Positions 35,781 to 47,754 of a stretch of DNA of 64,000 nucleotides are shown in pieces. A program made the translations under genes and the position numbers. The DNA is from Onchidella celtica (lineage: Eukaryota; Mollusca; Gastropoda; Systellommatophora; Onchidiidae). The DNA is taken from NCBI GenBank assembly GCA_963931925.1, contig OZ007573.1, positions 38,270,296 to 38,334,295 of the forward strand, written 5' to 3'. Under the pieces are notes generated by a model. The model was not told the DNA's origin and did no database searches. It was given only the letters and a program-made list of their open reading frames with translations. Every line of letters starts with the position of its first letter. Positions within the stretch are counted from its first letter, which is position 1.

Positions 35781-37870
35781 AGACACGATATAGAACAAAG
35801 TCCTTTAGATTATGCTCCACGTTTTCTTGCCAAAGCCAGAATTACACAGACATTGTTTTTCTCTATGCGTCGTACGTCATATTGACAAACAGCGTATGAA
35901 CATTGTTTATAAATAGTCAAATGATTACATGCTACATCATACAACACCAATCAGTAGTGAATCAGTTACAGTGATCTGGAAGTTTGATTAAACAAAGTGT
36001 GCAATATTTTATGACATGCCATGACTTGTGTTACATTTATTATTATGTCAATATACACTGACTCAGTGCACTTTAGTTGCCATAATTGCAGACCCTTGAG
36101 ATCACTAGAAGCCTGTGACTTTTTTTCAAGGAATTACAGTATCATAAAAAAAACCCGTCTTAGTATATCTTTTTGTTTTGTTTTGTAAATCAACATGCTT
36201 GGAACCATTAGTGCTAAAGACGTATATATAACACCCCTGAATCCCACATATAGTCCAGAGACACGTTTTGTTACATATCTTACATACACTTTAATAATAG
36301 CAGTACCCCATCATTTATTCCATGTCCGAACTAGCTGGTAGAAAACTCTCATTGTTATGGGGAAGTAAAGTGTATGGCCTCCGAAAGTTGTTAAAATGTT
36401 AAAATATCGTAAATGAAAATTGTCTCACTTATAGCAATTTGTAGACTCTAAAGAGTTAAATGATTATCGACGAATCTTTCCATTGTTCATTCACCCCCCT
36501 CCCCCCGCTCCCTTTCTGCCACTCGCAACTTTCTCTCATTCTTTCTTCTCCCATTCTCTCTCTCTCTCTTTCTTTCTCTCTGTCTCTCTTCCCTCTTAAT
36601 GTATTATATATCTTACCAGTCACAAACCCAAACGTGTATTTTATATTCATATCACAATTAAACTAAACAATGGATACAAATTTAAAATACAGTAAAATTA
36701 ATAATGTGCTCAATATGATGACAAAATAATGTGCAGAATTCATTATTGTAATGAGCTTATATAAATTCCAATAATCCACTCATTTACAAGTCAAGGGATT
36801 TATGCATATTATTATCCATAATGAAATTACATTAACTGATATTACCATAATACATAATGATCCTTGCGCGAATGAAATTGCAGTTTGCAAGTGAGAAAAA
36901 TACAATCATGAATCACTGAAAAGTTATCACCATTAAATGACAAAACGCAGTATATCTCGGAATTCTGAAAATCCAATTGATAATGTGACTTATATACAGT
37001 GACAAAAAAGATTAATTACATGTAATTATTACTGGCATTCCACTAAAACGTTCATAGTTGGCATAAATCCACTCTATTTCCTGACAAACAACCTACCCGG
37101 CCTATGTTTAATAAACCATTCATTATTTTTAAATAAGTATTAAAAGCAACCAATTACGCTTATCATTTTAAAATGACAATCTTACCCTCATTATGTTTTC
37201 TGTATTTACAATTGTTTAATTATCTGACAATGTCATGTCTATTTCTAAATCCGTTCCTATTACAAACTTCCCAGAGCAACATGTTTCCCTAGTACAGCTT
37301 TATTCTATCTCCACGTTTTACTAAACATATTATGAGGTAGGGGTTTACCTCATAATAAAGGGTATCCTGCCATTCCTTCAAAAATGGTGAAAGAATCAAA
37401 CCTCAAGAGGTTATGTTAAAGTTTAAAAAGTAGTTCTAACACTGTGTAATTTTAACGACAAAACTTAACATGCCATTTTCTGGAACGCGCTCGATTGGAG
37501 ATGGAATAAAAGAGTACTGTGGCAACCAACTGTGTCGTGTAAGATAATTATGACAAAAATACCTAATGAATTTTCAGTAGCTCAGCATGAAATAATTCTT
37601 CAATAGCCATATATTTACATTTACATCACAGTGCTTGATGAACCACAGAGCATAGCAAAAGATTGAAAACTGGAACTTAACCATAAATAGATTACTAGTA
37701 TTATGCAGCTTGTATCTCAGACAACGATATAGCATGTCTTTTCAACGTCAACTTGTGATCAGTGTGAGGGAGTGCCTTCTTTCAGCACGATGTCCCATAT
37801 CTTACGTTACATACAAATAAGTGGAGGCTGTTTGAATTATATAGCCAAAATGCTCATAGAACGACTTATT
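35781..37870. other. Repeat-poor AT-rich region with many TAAT/ATTA cores
   Basis: No open frame of note. Between about 36660 and 37260 the sequence is repeat-poor and dense in ATTA/TAAT cores (for example GATTAATTACATGTAATTAT at 37011-37030). This is the composition of many homeodomain-bound regions but also of ordinary AT-rich DNA. A perfect 11-bp hairpin (ATTATGAGGTA) sits at 37329-37356. Confidence 0.3.
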
Positions 37871-38752
37871 AAATTTTGTGATCAATTTATGATCAGTTCC
37901 CCAGAAAAGCTACCGCGACCATTTTCGCCATAGCATAATCGAACATAATCGAACTCCAACCTTTGCACTTTCCCAAAACTCTACTTTGTAAACGAAGTCC
38001 AGTCCGGTCACATGAGCCAGACAGCCACGCCGTCCAAATAATTTCTTTAACTCCGTGCAGTTTTGGAGAAAAATGTGTCCTCCAAATTTCGAAACAGACT
38101 CAATAGCATTATCCTTCTTCAAAATTTCCGACAGCAGATCACATCTTGTATGTTTTCAATTTTTTCTCAAAGCTTGGACCGAAGAACGACTACTCCAAGA
38201 ATCTGCCGACATAAAAGAAAAACAAAACAAACAACAAACATTTGTGAATGACCGGCAGCCATCTTTCCTCGATATCCTTGTTCTTTTCATGAAAACAAAG
38301 CAACGGTAATGTACATTGATTATTTTTAACCGACAAAGCTACGAAATCGCAACTCGCAGTGAAAAAGACATCGAAGTTTAATTTTAAGAGTGGTGTGAAA
38401 TTTCCCAAGGAATCGATCCACATCTCCATCGGTCAATTTGACCCAGTAACTTCACAAACATAACACCATCCGATCCTTCATGGACAGACAAATCATGCCC
38501 TAAAGACACGGTTCACGTTTCACCTGCAAGTGAATATTCTAGCACCCGGGGTGCAGGTTTAGAACGAAATGTAAAAAAAAGAAAAGAAAAGGTCAGTAAC
38601 AAAATACCCAAAGCTGGACAATGAGGAAATATGATAGCGCAATCTCCGTAATAACCTGAACAATTTCAGCACGCCATGTTCCTGGATTAAGCAAGACAAA
38701 GTCGCTGCTTGCCTCTCTCAGATGAGACTGACCAAATACTGTAAAACCCATA
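37871..38752. other. Less AT-rich patch, no gene assigned
   Basis: Open frames on both strands (37910-38122 minus, 38055-38309 plus) lack any recognised motif. The patch stands out only by higher complexity. Confidence 0.35.
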
Positions 38753-39023
38753 GAAAAACTGTGGGGTAGCAGCAAGGCTATATTTCATGTTCAATTTCTT
38801 TCTTGTTCGAGCGTTGATCTGTTCAATTTTTCCCATTTTATTTTTACTGTTGTTGTTTTTTCTTTTTTCTTTTGTTTTTCCTTGACGAAAGCTGTTGCCG
38901 AAATATTGACATTTTCTCTCTTCCCTTTTAATTTGCGTTTCACTGTATCGTTTGCATATTATTTCTTACGCGTGGCTTTGCTACCTACAACTTTTTCTTT
39001 TTGCCAATTTTTGCCTCGCTCAG
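38753..39023 (+). mobile_element. Fold-back element family, copy B (left arm lost)
   Basis: Starts with the family head GAAAAACTGTGGGGTAGCAG. It keeps only the right arm (GCTGTTGCCGAAATATTGAC ... ATTTCTTACGCG ... GCTTTGCTACCTACAACTTT, then TTTTGCCAATTTTT). The left arm is replaced by unrelated T-rich sequence. Confidence 0.75.
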
Positions 39024-40885
39024 AGTGGTGCTTGGCTTGCACAACAGTACTGTTGCCGTTGTTACTCCCACTGCTTCTGATCTCTTTAGAGAAATTATTG
39101 CTGTAAATCTTCGTGTTACAGGACATACCAGATAGGCCAATCCAGGTCAAATTCATTTTTCAACATCATTTTTCAGAATGATATAAGGCGCTCTATCTTT
39201 CTCTCTGGGCTATACTTTTCTTTGCGAGCTCCCGATTTAGGGAGGTATCATACTAAGCCCGGACCGGTACAGTCAGGTGCTGGCGGACAACAAGCGCACT
39301 CCATCATTTCCTATATTTTCTGAGTAAATCAGAAGACCCTATTATGCTAAACCCAACCAGACGCAATCAGCTCCTGCCCCTGTTTCTTTGTGTACAATTT
39401 GCTGGCAGCAACTAGCTGTGACGTTTCAGGCTTTGTATGGTACCCCTCCATAGACGCTCGAACACAGTACGCTAAAAATTACAACCAAAAAAAAAAAAAA
39501 TGCATGAGTTGGACAATCCTCTTGTCCCCTCCTTTGCAAACCTCACTGCTATTTCCAGCCACACATTCGTTTTCAACAATGATAAAAACCTATTAGGTAG
39601 AACAAAAATATTATTTCATATTTCGTGGCTGATTGCAATGATGTAACAATATTCATATTAAAATGATACATAGCGATATATTTATGGAACTTTCAAAATG
39701 TTAGACAATTAGTTATTTAACAAAGTGCAGCTAAAACTGGGGGCATTATTTATTGCACAGAAATTGAATGACGATTGGATGAAAGAAAAAGGCTCACACT
39801 AATTTCACACACACACAAACAACCGAAAATAATGCGTTACTTTCTAAGACTGATTTTTCCATATCTTTTAGATAGCACAGAGCATTACAGTGGTGTTCAT
39901 TTCTCATCCCAGAGCTCTGTCAGTACATAATTCTAGCACTGGGCGTCATTTTCTTTTCTAGAAATTCAAGAAAAACGGAAGAGTGAGCTAACATTGTTAC
40001 AGAAATGATGGCGGAAAGAGAGATGACTTAGCTCTAGTTAAAATAAGTATAAAAACTGCAACATTTTCCCTTCCAGCTCAAAGGAAAGGAGACAGGATTG
40101 CCAGTATGTTTTGGGTGAAAGTTCACGTAGGTTTTAAACTTCCATTTCAGTTCATGTCTTTCCAAGCACTTGTTCTTCATTCTTGTTATCCAACTTTGAA
40201 GTAGGTCACTACAGAAATGACGTTATGGGAATGTACCTGTCGTTCGGGCTTGAAAACAGTTTTATGTGATTACCTGGGAAAGACTGAACTTACAAAGCAT
40301 TGGTGAAATAAAAACGTAGTGAAATACTTTCATATTCAGATTTCAATCAGCTCAAAATTATTTTATACCAAAAATTTCATGATTTTTTCAAACATTGAAT
40401 AAATTCTTCTTCCCAATACTGGAGACTCGTGTACATTTCAGTTTACATGTGAGATAATGAATCATTTACCAATGGATCGTGTATACCAAAGACATTTAAC
40501 ACTCCAAATTATAACCTTCCTTCATTTCATTGTCATGACCGTGCGAATGAATGATAAATATAGTGTGAAAGTAATCAAGCTACAATGAGAGATAAATCAG
40601 GGTACGTCTTGGAATAAAAGTCCTGCTTCATTTCGAGAACACGTTAACACTCTAGTGCCCAAATGCGGATTGCCGTATCTAAAACTTGTGGAATTTACAA
40701 ACCTAATTTAAAATAGTCAAGGGAATCCAAAACTTAACTTTTTACCACGCCAAATATTTACTGATAAATTAGAAAATGTTCAGGCGTTGGGGCAGCAGTT
40801 CGCTTATTTCAAAACTCACAGGCTGGGCGCTAGAGGGTTGACAGTGTAAACATTCATGCAATGGACAAATGGGCACATCAACCTC
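39024..40885. other. Downstream flank and possible 3' UTR of the KCTD gene
   Basis: On the minus strand an AATAAA lies at 39754-39749, about 1.1 kb past the KCTD stop codon. It is a candidate polyadenylation signal, though nearer non-canonical signals cannot be excluded. No other gene seen. Confidence 0.35.
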
Positions 40886-41603
40886 TCAGCGACGTTCAAA
40901 TATAAACTCATTATAATGTTGCCACTTTGCTTCCTCGGTGTCCAAGCCTGGCTTGATTTCTCCAGCGCTGTTGGTGCCCGACCCACAGCTTCCCACCATC
41001 AGGAATCCCTCCTCTTGCAGGTTGTCGAAGGCTTGCTCCAGGAATGAGTGCTTCAAGAAGAACCTGCTCGTGTAGCGATCGCTGTCTCCTCGGTCTGGAT
41101 CACGGCTCTCGTTCAGGGTATCCTTGAACACCTCGCGACAGAGAGACACTTTTCCACAGACAGTGATGCGGCTAAGCTTCCGGAACTTGACGTCAGCAAG
41201 ACCATCTCTGCCGAAGGCAAACGTGCCTCTGTAACCAACAGTGATGAACCCCGGGCCGCGGTCTCCGATGGGAGACGGCGCATTGTTCTCAGCTGAAGAG
41301 GCCGAGTCGTTTGTTGTCGTTGCTGTTGTGGCGGATGCTGCTGGCGTGGATTTTGAAGAGGACGACGTCTGGGTGCCGGTTGCCTGTTGGGGTGTCAGGT
41401 GCTTGCTCATGGCTGACGTGTCTTTGTTGTGTGAAAGAGACGGCAGTAGAGAATGATGTAAAGGCCGGTAAGACGGATAGGCATTGACAATTTTCACCAG
41501 ATTCGGAAGGTTGAAATACTCGGCCTCCTGCCGTAGTCGTTCTTTCTCGTGGAAGTTTTCTGGCAGCACCAGGCGAAGATTGCGGAGATAGTCCAGGACA
41601 TAC
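40886..41603 (-). CDS. KCTD12-like: KCTD8/12/16-type protein, final coding exon
   Basis: KCTD8, 12 and 16 bind the C-terminal tail of GABA-B receptor subunit 2 and speed or desensitise its G-protein signalling at the neuronal membrane. This exon opens at 41603 after the acceptor ATAG and completes the BTB/T1 domain (YVLDYLRNLRLVLPENF ... EAEYFNLPNLVKIV). It then encodes a Ser/Thr/Ala-rich linker (about residues 120-188) and the H1 domain diagnostic of this subgroup: FITVGYRGTFAFGRDGLADV, RITVCGKVSLCREVFKDTLN, ESRDPDR and RYTSRFFLKHSFLEQAFDNL. It stops at 40886 with FIFERR. The whole protein is 310 residues, close to human KCTD12 (about 325), and like it has no H2 region after H1, unlike KCTD8 and KCTD16. 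The exon is not disrupted. Confidence 0.93.
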
Positions 41604-42192
41604 CTATTGAAAGACAAGAAAGTCTTGGTAATAACACAGCCATATATTTTGATCTCAGACACTTTACGATATAACATTACAGTACAATCTCATACACAGA
41701 ATCCACACCACATTACTAACCCAACTCTTTTTTTTTTGGTTAAAATTCATATGGTCTTGCACACTAAATCATCTTGTTCAAATGACGTATATTAGTTCCT
41801 CCTTAATAAAGCCATTCTCAGACACACATACATATCTGCTCAGGGAAAAAAAAAAAGGTAGAATGACAGAAAATCATCTGCAAGAAGTATATAAAATTTG
41901 AAGGTTTTACACACTAATGCGCTACAATGTCGTAACATTGCTCTTTTAGACTAATGAAGAACAGCAAGAGTATCTTGCAGTCTTTGAACCAACTGCCCAG
42001 ACAGGAACCCAGAAAGTGAAAGTTGCACCGGTGTGCACACATGGTATTTTGTCTGGTGAACACATGCAAGATTTGTGAAGGATTGGAACATCCACTGAAA
42101 CACAATTTAGACCGTTCCTCAGCATATGGAATTTGTAAAAAAAATATATTTTCCCCCAAATCAGTACAATAATAACTTTAATGCAGACTCAC
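41604..42192 (-). other. KCTD intron
   Basis: GT...AG intron on the minus strand. The donor CAG|GTGAGT is at 42195-42187 and the acceptor TTTCAATAG|GTAT at 41603. It splits an Arg codon (AG|G) between LF and YVLDYL inside the BTB domain, and joining the two exons keeps the frame. It contains no other feature. Confidence 0.92.
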
Positions 42193-42424
42193 CTGAACAA
42201 TACACCGTCTCTGTCAATGAAATATTTCCCTTTGGCATCTTTCACAGCCTTGTGTCGATTGGTGTCCGAGAATAACTTGGCGATGACACTCTCTGGCTCT
42301 TTTGTCAACGTCTCTAGGCTGGTGCTATAGAAGACACCGCCCACGTTGAGCTCTACAATGTTGGGTGTGTCGTTCATGGAGTTTGTGTTGGAGACTTTGT
42401 CGGACATCTCACGGGAAACGGTAC
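42193..42424 (-). CDS. KCTD12-like: KCTD8/12/16-type protein, first coding exon
   Basis: A pyrimidine-rich acceptor (CTGTGTTCCCCAG) at 42425 opens the exon, so at least one non-coding exon should lie further right. Translation is placed at ATG 42407-42405, giving MSDKVSNTNSMNDT before the BTB/T1 fold. An earlier in-frame ATG at 42446 lies inside the presumed intron and was rejected. The T1 hallmarks NIVELNVGG (residues 16-24) and GKYFIDRDGVLFR (60-72) are both present; they mediate the oligomer that docks on the receptor tail. The exon ends at 42193 with the consensus donor GTGAGT. Coding lengths of 215 and 718 nt sum to 311 codons including the stop. Confidence 0.92.
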
Positions 42425-42530
42425 CTGGGGAACACAGAAAGCACACGCAAAAACTTATTAGAGAATTATTTGAAATACAGATCTAAGGTAATGCGATAGT
42501 TTTGGAGGTCTGTGTTCAAGTCTTTATTTT

Positions 42531-42713
42531 CGGAGGTTCGCTGGCCTCACTTTTCTTCTTTTATTTTTCTTCTTGTGGTAGCGATTGTGTTTTTTAGAAT
42601 TTTGCCCGGGCAGCGGCCTATTCGGCCTGCTCTTTTCGATTTCCAACTGCCAAGGTATCTTAAAAGCGCACACGTGCCCTCCGAATTTTTTGTCATTATA
42701 CGGACGAACGCTC
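42531..42713 (-). mobile_element. SINE 'S', partial copy lacking its tRNA head
   Basis: Matches 62850-63060 in the same order: GGAGGTTCGCTG, CCTCACTTTTCTTCTTTT, TAGAATTTTGCCCGGGCAGC, TCTTTTCGATTTCCAACTGC, CAAGGTAT and GTGCCCTCCGAATTTTTTGT. It sits in the presumed KCTD 5' intron and ends where a GACA/GATA tract begins. Confidence 0.8.
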
Positions 42714-43122
<409 letters not shown>

Positions 43123-43790
43123 CTGAAATAGGACCCCCCCCTCCCCCCGCTTTAAAAATGATAAAACAAAACGGTCGCTAAGAGCATACTATCCAAATTC
43201 ATATCCTTGACACTTGCTAGTTCTTCTTCTGAATGTACAACTCGCATTATCATTGATCATGACACTGTAACAATATGACCAGTGTTGCCAGATATTTGCC
43301 TCACCAAGTGTCCAACAATGCTGTTTCTTTATCTACCAGCCTATTGCTGTAGTGAAACTGATGGCAAGGCTCAGCTGCTGACCTTCTTCTGTCTAAAACA
43401 CAACAATTTCCTTATGTGGCACAACCAGCCTTGAATTATTCAAGCCTGTTTCAGGAAAGTGGGAAAGCACTGGAGAGGCTGAAGACAAGACCGGGACACA
43501 AACAAGAAATTGAATTGGTCTGTCCCGGCCGGGAAAGTCTCTCGGTATCCATAGCAAATGAAACCGGAGACGGTTAAGCCACTCTGTGGTTAAAGTCTTG
43601 AATGCAAAAGTTGTTGCTTTTTTCTTTCTTGAGCAATTAGCAACGGCAAACATTTTAGACGTGTCTATCATTGTATTCAATCTAATTGTGTCTTACTGGT
43701 CGAAACTGGCCGAAGACTGCATAATTAGTTAGTCCATTCGTATTCTGACATCTGGAAAAACAAATCAAATTTAAAATATGCACACACAAG
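43123..43790. other. Upstream region of the KCTD gene, no exon identified
   Basis: A candidate place for an untranslated 5' exon, but no donor or promoter could be chosen with confidence. Confidence 0.3.
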
Positions 43791-43794
43791 CACG

Positions 43795-43802
43795 GAGAGA
43801 GA

Positions 43803-43876
<74 letters not shown>

Positions 43877-44105
43877 GAGAGAGATAGGAGAGAGAGAGAG
43901 AAAAAGAGAGACAGACAGAGAAGAAAGAGAGACACAAGGAGAGAAAGAGAGACAGATAGGCAGACAGAGAGACAGACAGAGAAGAAAGAGAGACACAAGG
44001 AGAGAAAGAGAGACAGATAGGCAGACAGAGAGACAGACAGAGAAGAAAGAGAGACACAAGGAGAGAGAGAGAGAGAGACAGATAGACAGACAGAGAGACA
44101 GACAG
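43795..44105. repeat. (GA)n tract with an embedded 61-bp tandem repeat
   Basis: GA/GACA purine tract. From 43920 a 61-bp unit beginning GAAGAAAGAGAGACACAAGG repeats at 43981 and 44042 without visible change. The 160-residue Ser/Leu frames on the minus strand are its translation. Confidence 0.95.
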
Positions 44106-44597
44106 ACACACACAAACACACATACACACACACATAAACAGAAAGAAAGAGAATTGTGGGGATTCAATTAATTGGGGTTGACACAAAATTAATATGGTGT
44201 CTTTCATTTATTATTTATTAACTATCGAGGAGCTATCAAATTTCAATTCTCTCTCACTCGCTTTTCTCTCTCTCCCTCTCCCTCTCTCTCGTTTAATTTC
44301 CCCACAAACATAGAATTTGGAATACATAAAGATGAATAACGAATACTAACACAACCGGAGTACAACAATTCTCAAAGAAACTCACAAGAACATTTCGCGT
44401 TCTGATGAAAATTTAAGTGGCATGCAATTTGGTTACTGAACATTTGGACGGACGTATCGTTCAAAGTGGAAATTCCAACCACTCTGTTAAATAAATGATG
44501 GAGGCCATGACGACATGATAGTTTTATGAGCTATGATAACATCATATGAACTAGCTTTTTCGTGCTAATCATTCTCGTACACGTTTCGCTGATCCTC

Positions 44598-45119
44598 TGG
44601 CCGTATGCAAGAACGGTGTAAATCCGCCCGTTTTGAACCACGGTCCAGACTTAGTAGTGTGTACGGCCACCCAGATGGAAACTCAACTTTAGTCGGTATG
44701 CATGAATTAAAGTTACATCTACCTCTAATGATACATCAGTTGCCGCTTACCGCTGTAACAAAAAACTGACATAGCGCATGCACAGAATTTGTATCGGCCA
44801 GTCAATGCCACGATAAAACAACGCCAATCAAAACAAAGCTAAGAGATCGAGGGTACGTAGAAATCCAATTTTCTTCTTTGGTCTTTGAAGTCGTCGGTTG
44901 GAATAAAATAGTAGTTACTTCCTTTTTTCTTTCAGGGATCGCGTCTTTCCCAAGCTTGTTATGCATTGCGTAGCTGATTTTGTCGTCCACGGAGAAAGTG
45001 TAAAGTTACGAACCCTTTACACGTGGGTGTAGACACGCAAAGTTCATGCATACCGGGTAGAGTTTAAACCGACGCGTAAGGCCGTGTAACCAGTTACGCT
45101 CCCTTCATGCATACGGCCA
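44598..45119. mobile_element. 522-bp element with terminal and nested inverted repeats
   Basis: Termini TGGCCGTATGCAAGAACGG (44598-44616) and its reverse complement (45101-45119) match at 17 of 19 positions. A second, perfect 13-bp inverted pair CGGTATGCATGAA lies inside at 44694-44706 and 45043-45055 and shares the TATGCATGAA core with the ends. Other subterminal words recur (TTTACACGTG, GGCCGTGTAACC). The interior has only a 62-codon frame without a known motif. The design fits a PIF/Harbinger- or P-like MITE; no clear target duplication was found. Confidence 0.65.
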
Positions 45120-45169
45120 CTGGTCCAGAAAAGACTTATTTTAAGTGTCTGCTTTTGTCCCCACTCTAA

Positions 45170-45263
45170 AAGTCAAAATATGGCAAAAACTAAAAGTTGT
45201 ATGTAGCAAAGCCTCGCTTTACAATAAAACACAAAGAAAAACAGAAGACAAATCGAGTTTTCG
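45170..45263 (+). mobile_element. Fold-back element family, copy C (left-arm fragment)
   Basis: AAGTCAAAATATGGCAAAAA, AGTTGTATGTAGCAAAGCCT and CGAGTTTTCGGCTGCAAAC match the left arm of copy D. It lies 50 bp after the 44598-45119 element. Confidence 0.65.
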
Positions 45264-47239
45264 GCTGCAAACTTCTTCAGGACCCCCCCCCCCCCCCAAA
45301 AAAAAAAAAAAAACACAAAGAAAAAAAGATGGAAAACTGAACAAATAGAGCACCTGAACAATAAAAAAAATCTTCAGAATGTTAAGTCAACACGAGTAAT
45401 TAAATGCCAGTCCTGACTAACCCTTGCTCAGTTTTACTGCGGTTAATAGAATATTTCGTTAATCCACTTTTAAAAAGTCAATATTCGTGCACCTGAATAT
45501 TGCCCCGGACGTGGCACTTAGGTTTCCGGGAGGTCAAACTGCCTTTAAACTGCCCTTTCAGATGGTATTTTCTTATCTCCCTGTCAAGGATATTATTTCA
45601 ATGTCTACCATTTCACTCGTGACTTAAAGTTACACCATTATGGTCACATGTAGCAGTTTCGAGAGTAACTTGTAAGGTCACATTTCCGTTGTTTACTTAA
45701 GGTAACCCCATGCTGTTTCCTGCCCTGCAAATCCGCAAGTGACATTTCACCTTTAATGCAGCGATCGCTATTGGTGTTTTTTCCTGTTTGTGTCTGGATT
45801 TTGTTGCATTTTTCATTGTCGTGAGACGTTGTTTCTGCTGCCTGCTGTGCATTGCTCGTGTCGTGTTCGTAAAGAATTTCAATGGTAATGCGGCCCAAAG
45901 AAACAAGCAAGTACGTGTGTTTGAACCCCGTTAGGCGGAAGAGGTCTGCTATTTTATTGTATCGCGAACGACCGCATGGTTAACAATTGCTAGCGTTTGT
46001 TCACTGTGACGTGTTTTTCACTCTCATTCTATCACAGGTTGTGAATTATTCTTGCTATGGGAAGTAGCATATAATGCACGGGTGTTTCAAAAACAACTGA
46101 ATACGTTAAGAAAATTAGTGCTCGGCAGTTAAGACATTCATGAACATTTACAACCAGCGTACATCAAATTGTATAGTTACAGTAAAGTCCATTTGGTTCA
46201 AATCTAGATACTGATCAATACATTTTTCCAAGGGGGGAAAAACATTCAACAAAAAGTTCATTTGCTGAACAAAATTTATCAATCTGCCCGCATTAGTGAG
46301 AACTGACTTTTTGCAAGCATTCATAATCGCTCGAAAAATATCCAAAACAAAAACCGATATTAGTTAGAAGCACCTAAGTACTGTCTAAAGAAGTGTTCCT
46401 AAATGACAACGCAAATTTATTTATACTTACGAATTGAACGTCACTGAAATACTAAAGAAGTGGTATGATTTTTTGCACTTTCCTCATTTTTACTAACAAC
46501 TGTCAGTACTTGAGTTGACTGAACTGTAAGCGTAGCTTCATTTTCAATGTTCCAGTACGGGCCAGGCATCTAAGAGATGTACACCACACAGCAAACAGAC
46601 CGAAGCGTCCAGGCTGTAAACTGCAGCTGTGAACAAGTGCGAGCACGCACAGACGGAATTTCCAATGCCAGACTTACACCCCCTGACACTCACCCGGACC
46701 CCAGGCTCATTTGCATACAAACTCCCCCCCCCCCCAAGCCTTCCCCGCCCCCGGGTCATGTTTAATATGCTCACCCTCGCCTCGTCTCAGTGATTACACT
46801 GGGAGTAAGGGGGGACAACTGCCAGACTCCGCCGCAATAAAATCTGATTGCTCTTTGTTTTCAGCTCTGGAACAAAAAGACCTTTTTGAGTAATTTCCCT
46901 TGGTTATGTCTGTCTCACTTCAAATATCCTCTATGAGATTTGAGAGTCGATTTATTTGTCCCTTTTCCAGATGCGACCCGATAGTTTAACTAGAAGAAAA
47001 AAAAATGAGAAACAGTTTGACATTCTGCAAACATTCCAACACACAAAATCCTCACTCTGGTTTACAAATGATCGCCCCGGCACTGCCTCTGGTCAACTCC
47101 ACATCGGCGCATTTCGACAAAATCACCAGCTACGCTGTGTAGTGTGTAGTTCCATTTTACAAAGTGCAGCATCTCAACACTTGAAATCTACTCCAACAGT
47201 CGAAATAACGTCACGATTTTGGTAGGAATGAGAGAATAC
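45264..47239. other. No recognised gene
   Basis: C-run plus A-run at 45284-45313. The open frame 46148-46345 (minus) has no motif. Purines and pyrimidines otherwise mixed. Confidence 0.45.
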
Positions 47240-47249
47240 GCGCTGCACT

Positions 47250-47423
47250 GAATGGCAACCATGGGCAGGAACAAGACGACGAGAACGACCAGGATCTAGG
47301 AAGGAGGTGGCAGGATGACATTAAAAAGAGAGGGTGAACAACGAGGATGAGGAAGACATCAGACAGAAAGGAATGGAAGTCATTGTCGGAGGGCTACATC
47401 CTGAAGTGGATGGACAATGCCTA
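47250..47423 (+). pseudogene. Decayed C-terminus of a LINE reverse-transcriptase protein
   Basis: A frame from 47299 reads GRRWQDDIKKRG, a stop at 47335 where a Trp codon is expected, then TTRMRKTSDRKEWKSLSEGY and ILKWMDNA before TAG. The pattern R-W-x-D-D-I ... D-R-x-x-W-x-x-L-x-E-x-Y is the usual end of RTE-, Jockey- or CR1-type ORF2 proteins. In another phase, just upstream, RRRERPGSR resembles the G-R-P-x-T-R lead-in, implying a frameshift. The copy is dead. Confidence 0.6.
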
Positions 47424-47562
47424 GGTGAAAGGTGATAGAATACACGTTGACATCCCATCTTATGGCATAACCTGATATGTGTTAAAAATGGAGATAGCAG
47501 TAGTGAGGACAACGAAGTGTTTTCTGTTCCATTTTCTAAAAACGACAACAAAAAAATCGAGT

Positions 47563-47566
<4 letters not shown>

Positions 47567-47597
<31 letters not shown>

Positions 47598-47650
47598 GGT
47601 CATTTATATAGCGCATATCCAAAGATGCTCTATGCGCATTAACCGAACAG
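47567..47650 (-). mobile_element. LINE 3' tail fragment with (TTA)n
   Basis: On the minus strand GCGCTATATAAATGACC precedes a (TTA)n run at 47595-47567, as at 5271 and 23478. Upstream coding sequence is absent. Confidence 0.6.
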
Positions 47651-47754
47651 CATTGTTATATAATCAATGGATTTAACTTGGTTTATCTCCTATCATTTTC
47701 AAGCTTCTATTACATTGTCTATAAATAGACGAAATTATTATTATAAAAACAACA

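Noticed and set aside
37910..38309. Opposing open frames in a less AT-rich patch
   Set aside because: No motif and no convincing splice sites; both strands equally open.
42408..42446. Upstream ATG (42446) as the KCTD start
   Set aside because: It lies beyond a strong CCCCAG splice acceptor at 42425, so it is probably intronic; the ATG at 42407 precedes the conserved domain.
43682..44207. Several 120-160-codon Ser/Leu frames
   Set aside because: Translations of GA/CT microsatellites; the same applies at 24439-24847, 56702-57147 and 62101-62406.
44802..44990. 62-codon minus-strand frame inside the 44598-45119 element
   Set aside because: Too short and without transposase motifs; likely chance.
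46148..46345. 65-codon minus-strand frame
   Set aside because: Looks protein-like at first glance but matches no family pattern and lacks splice signals.
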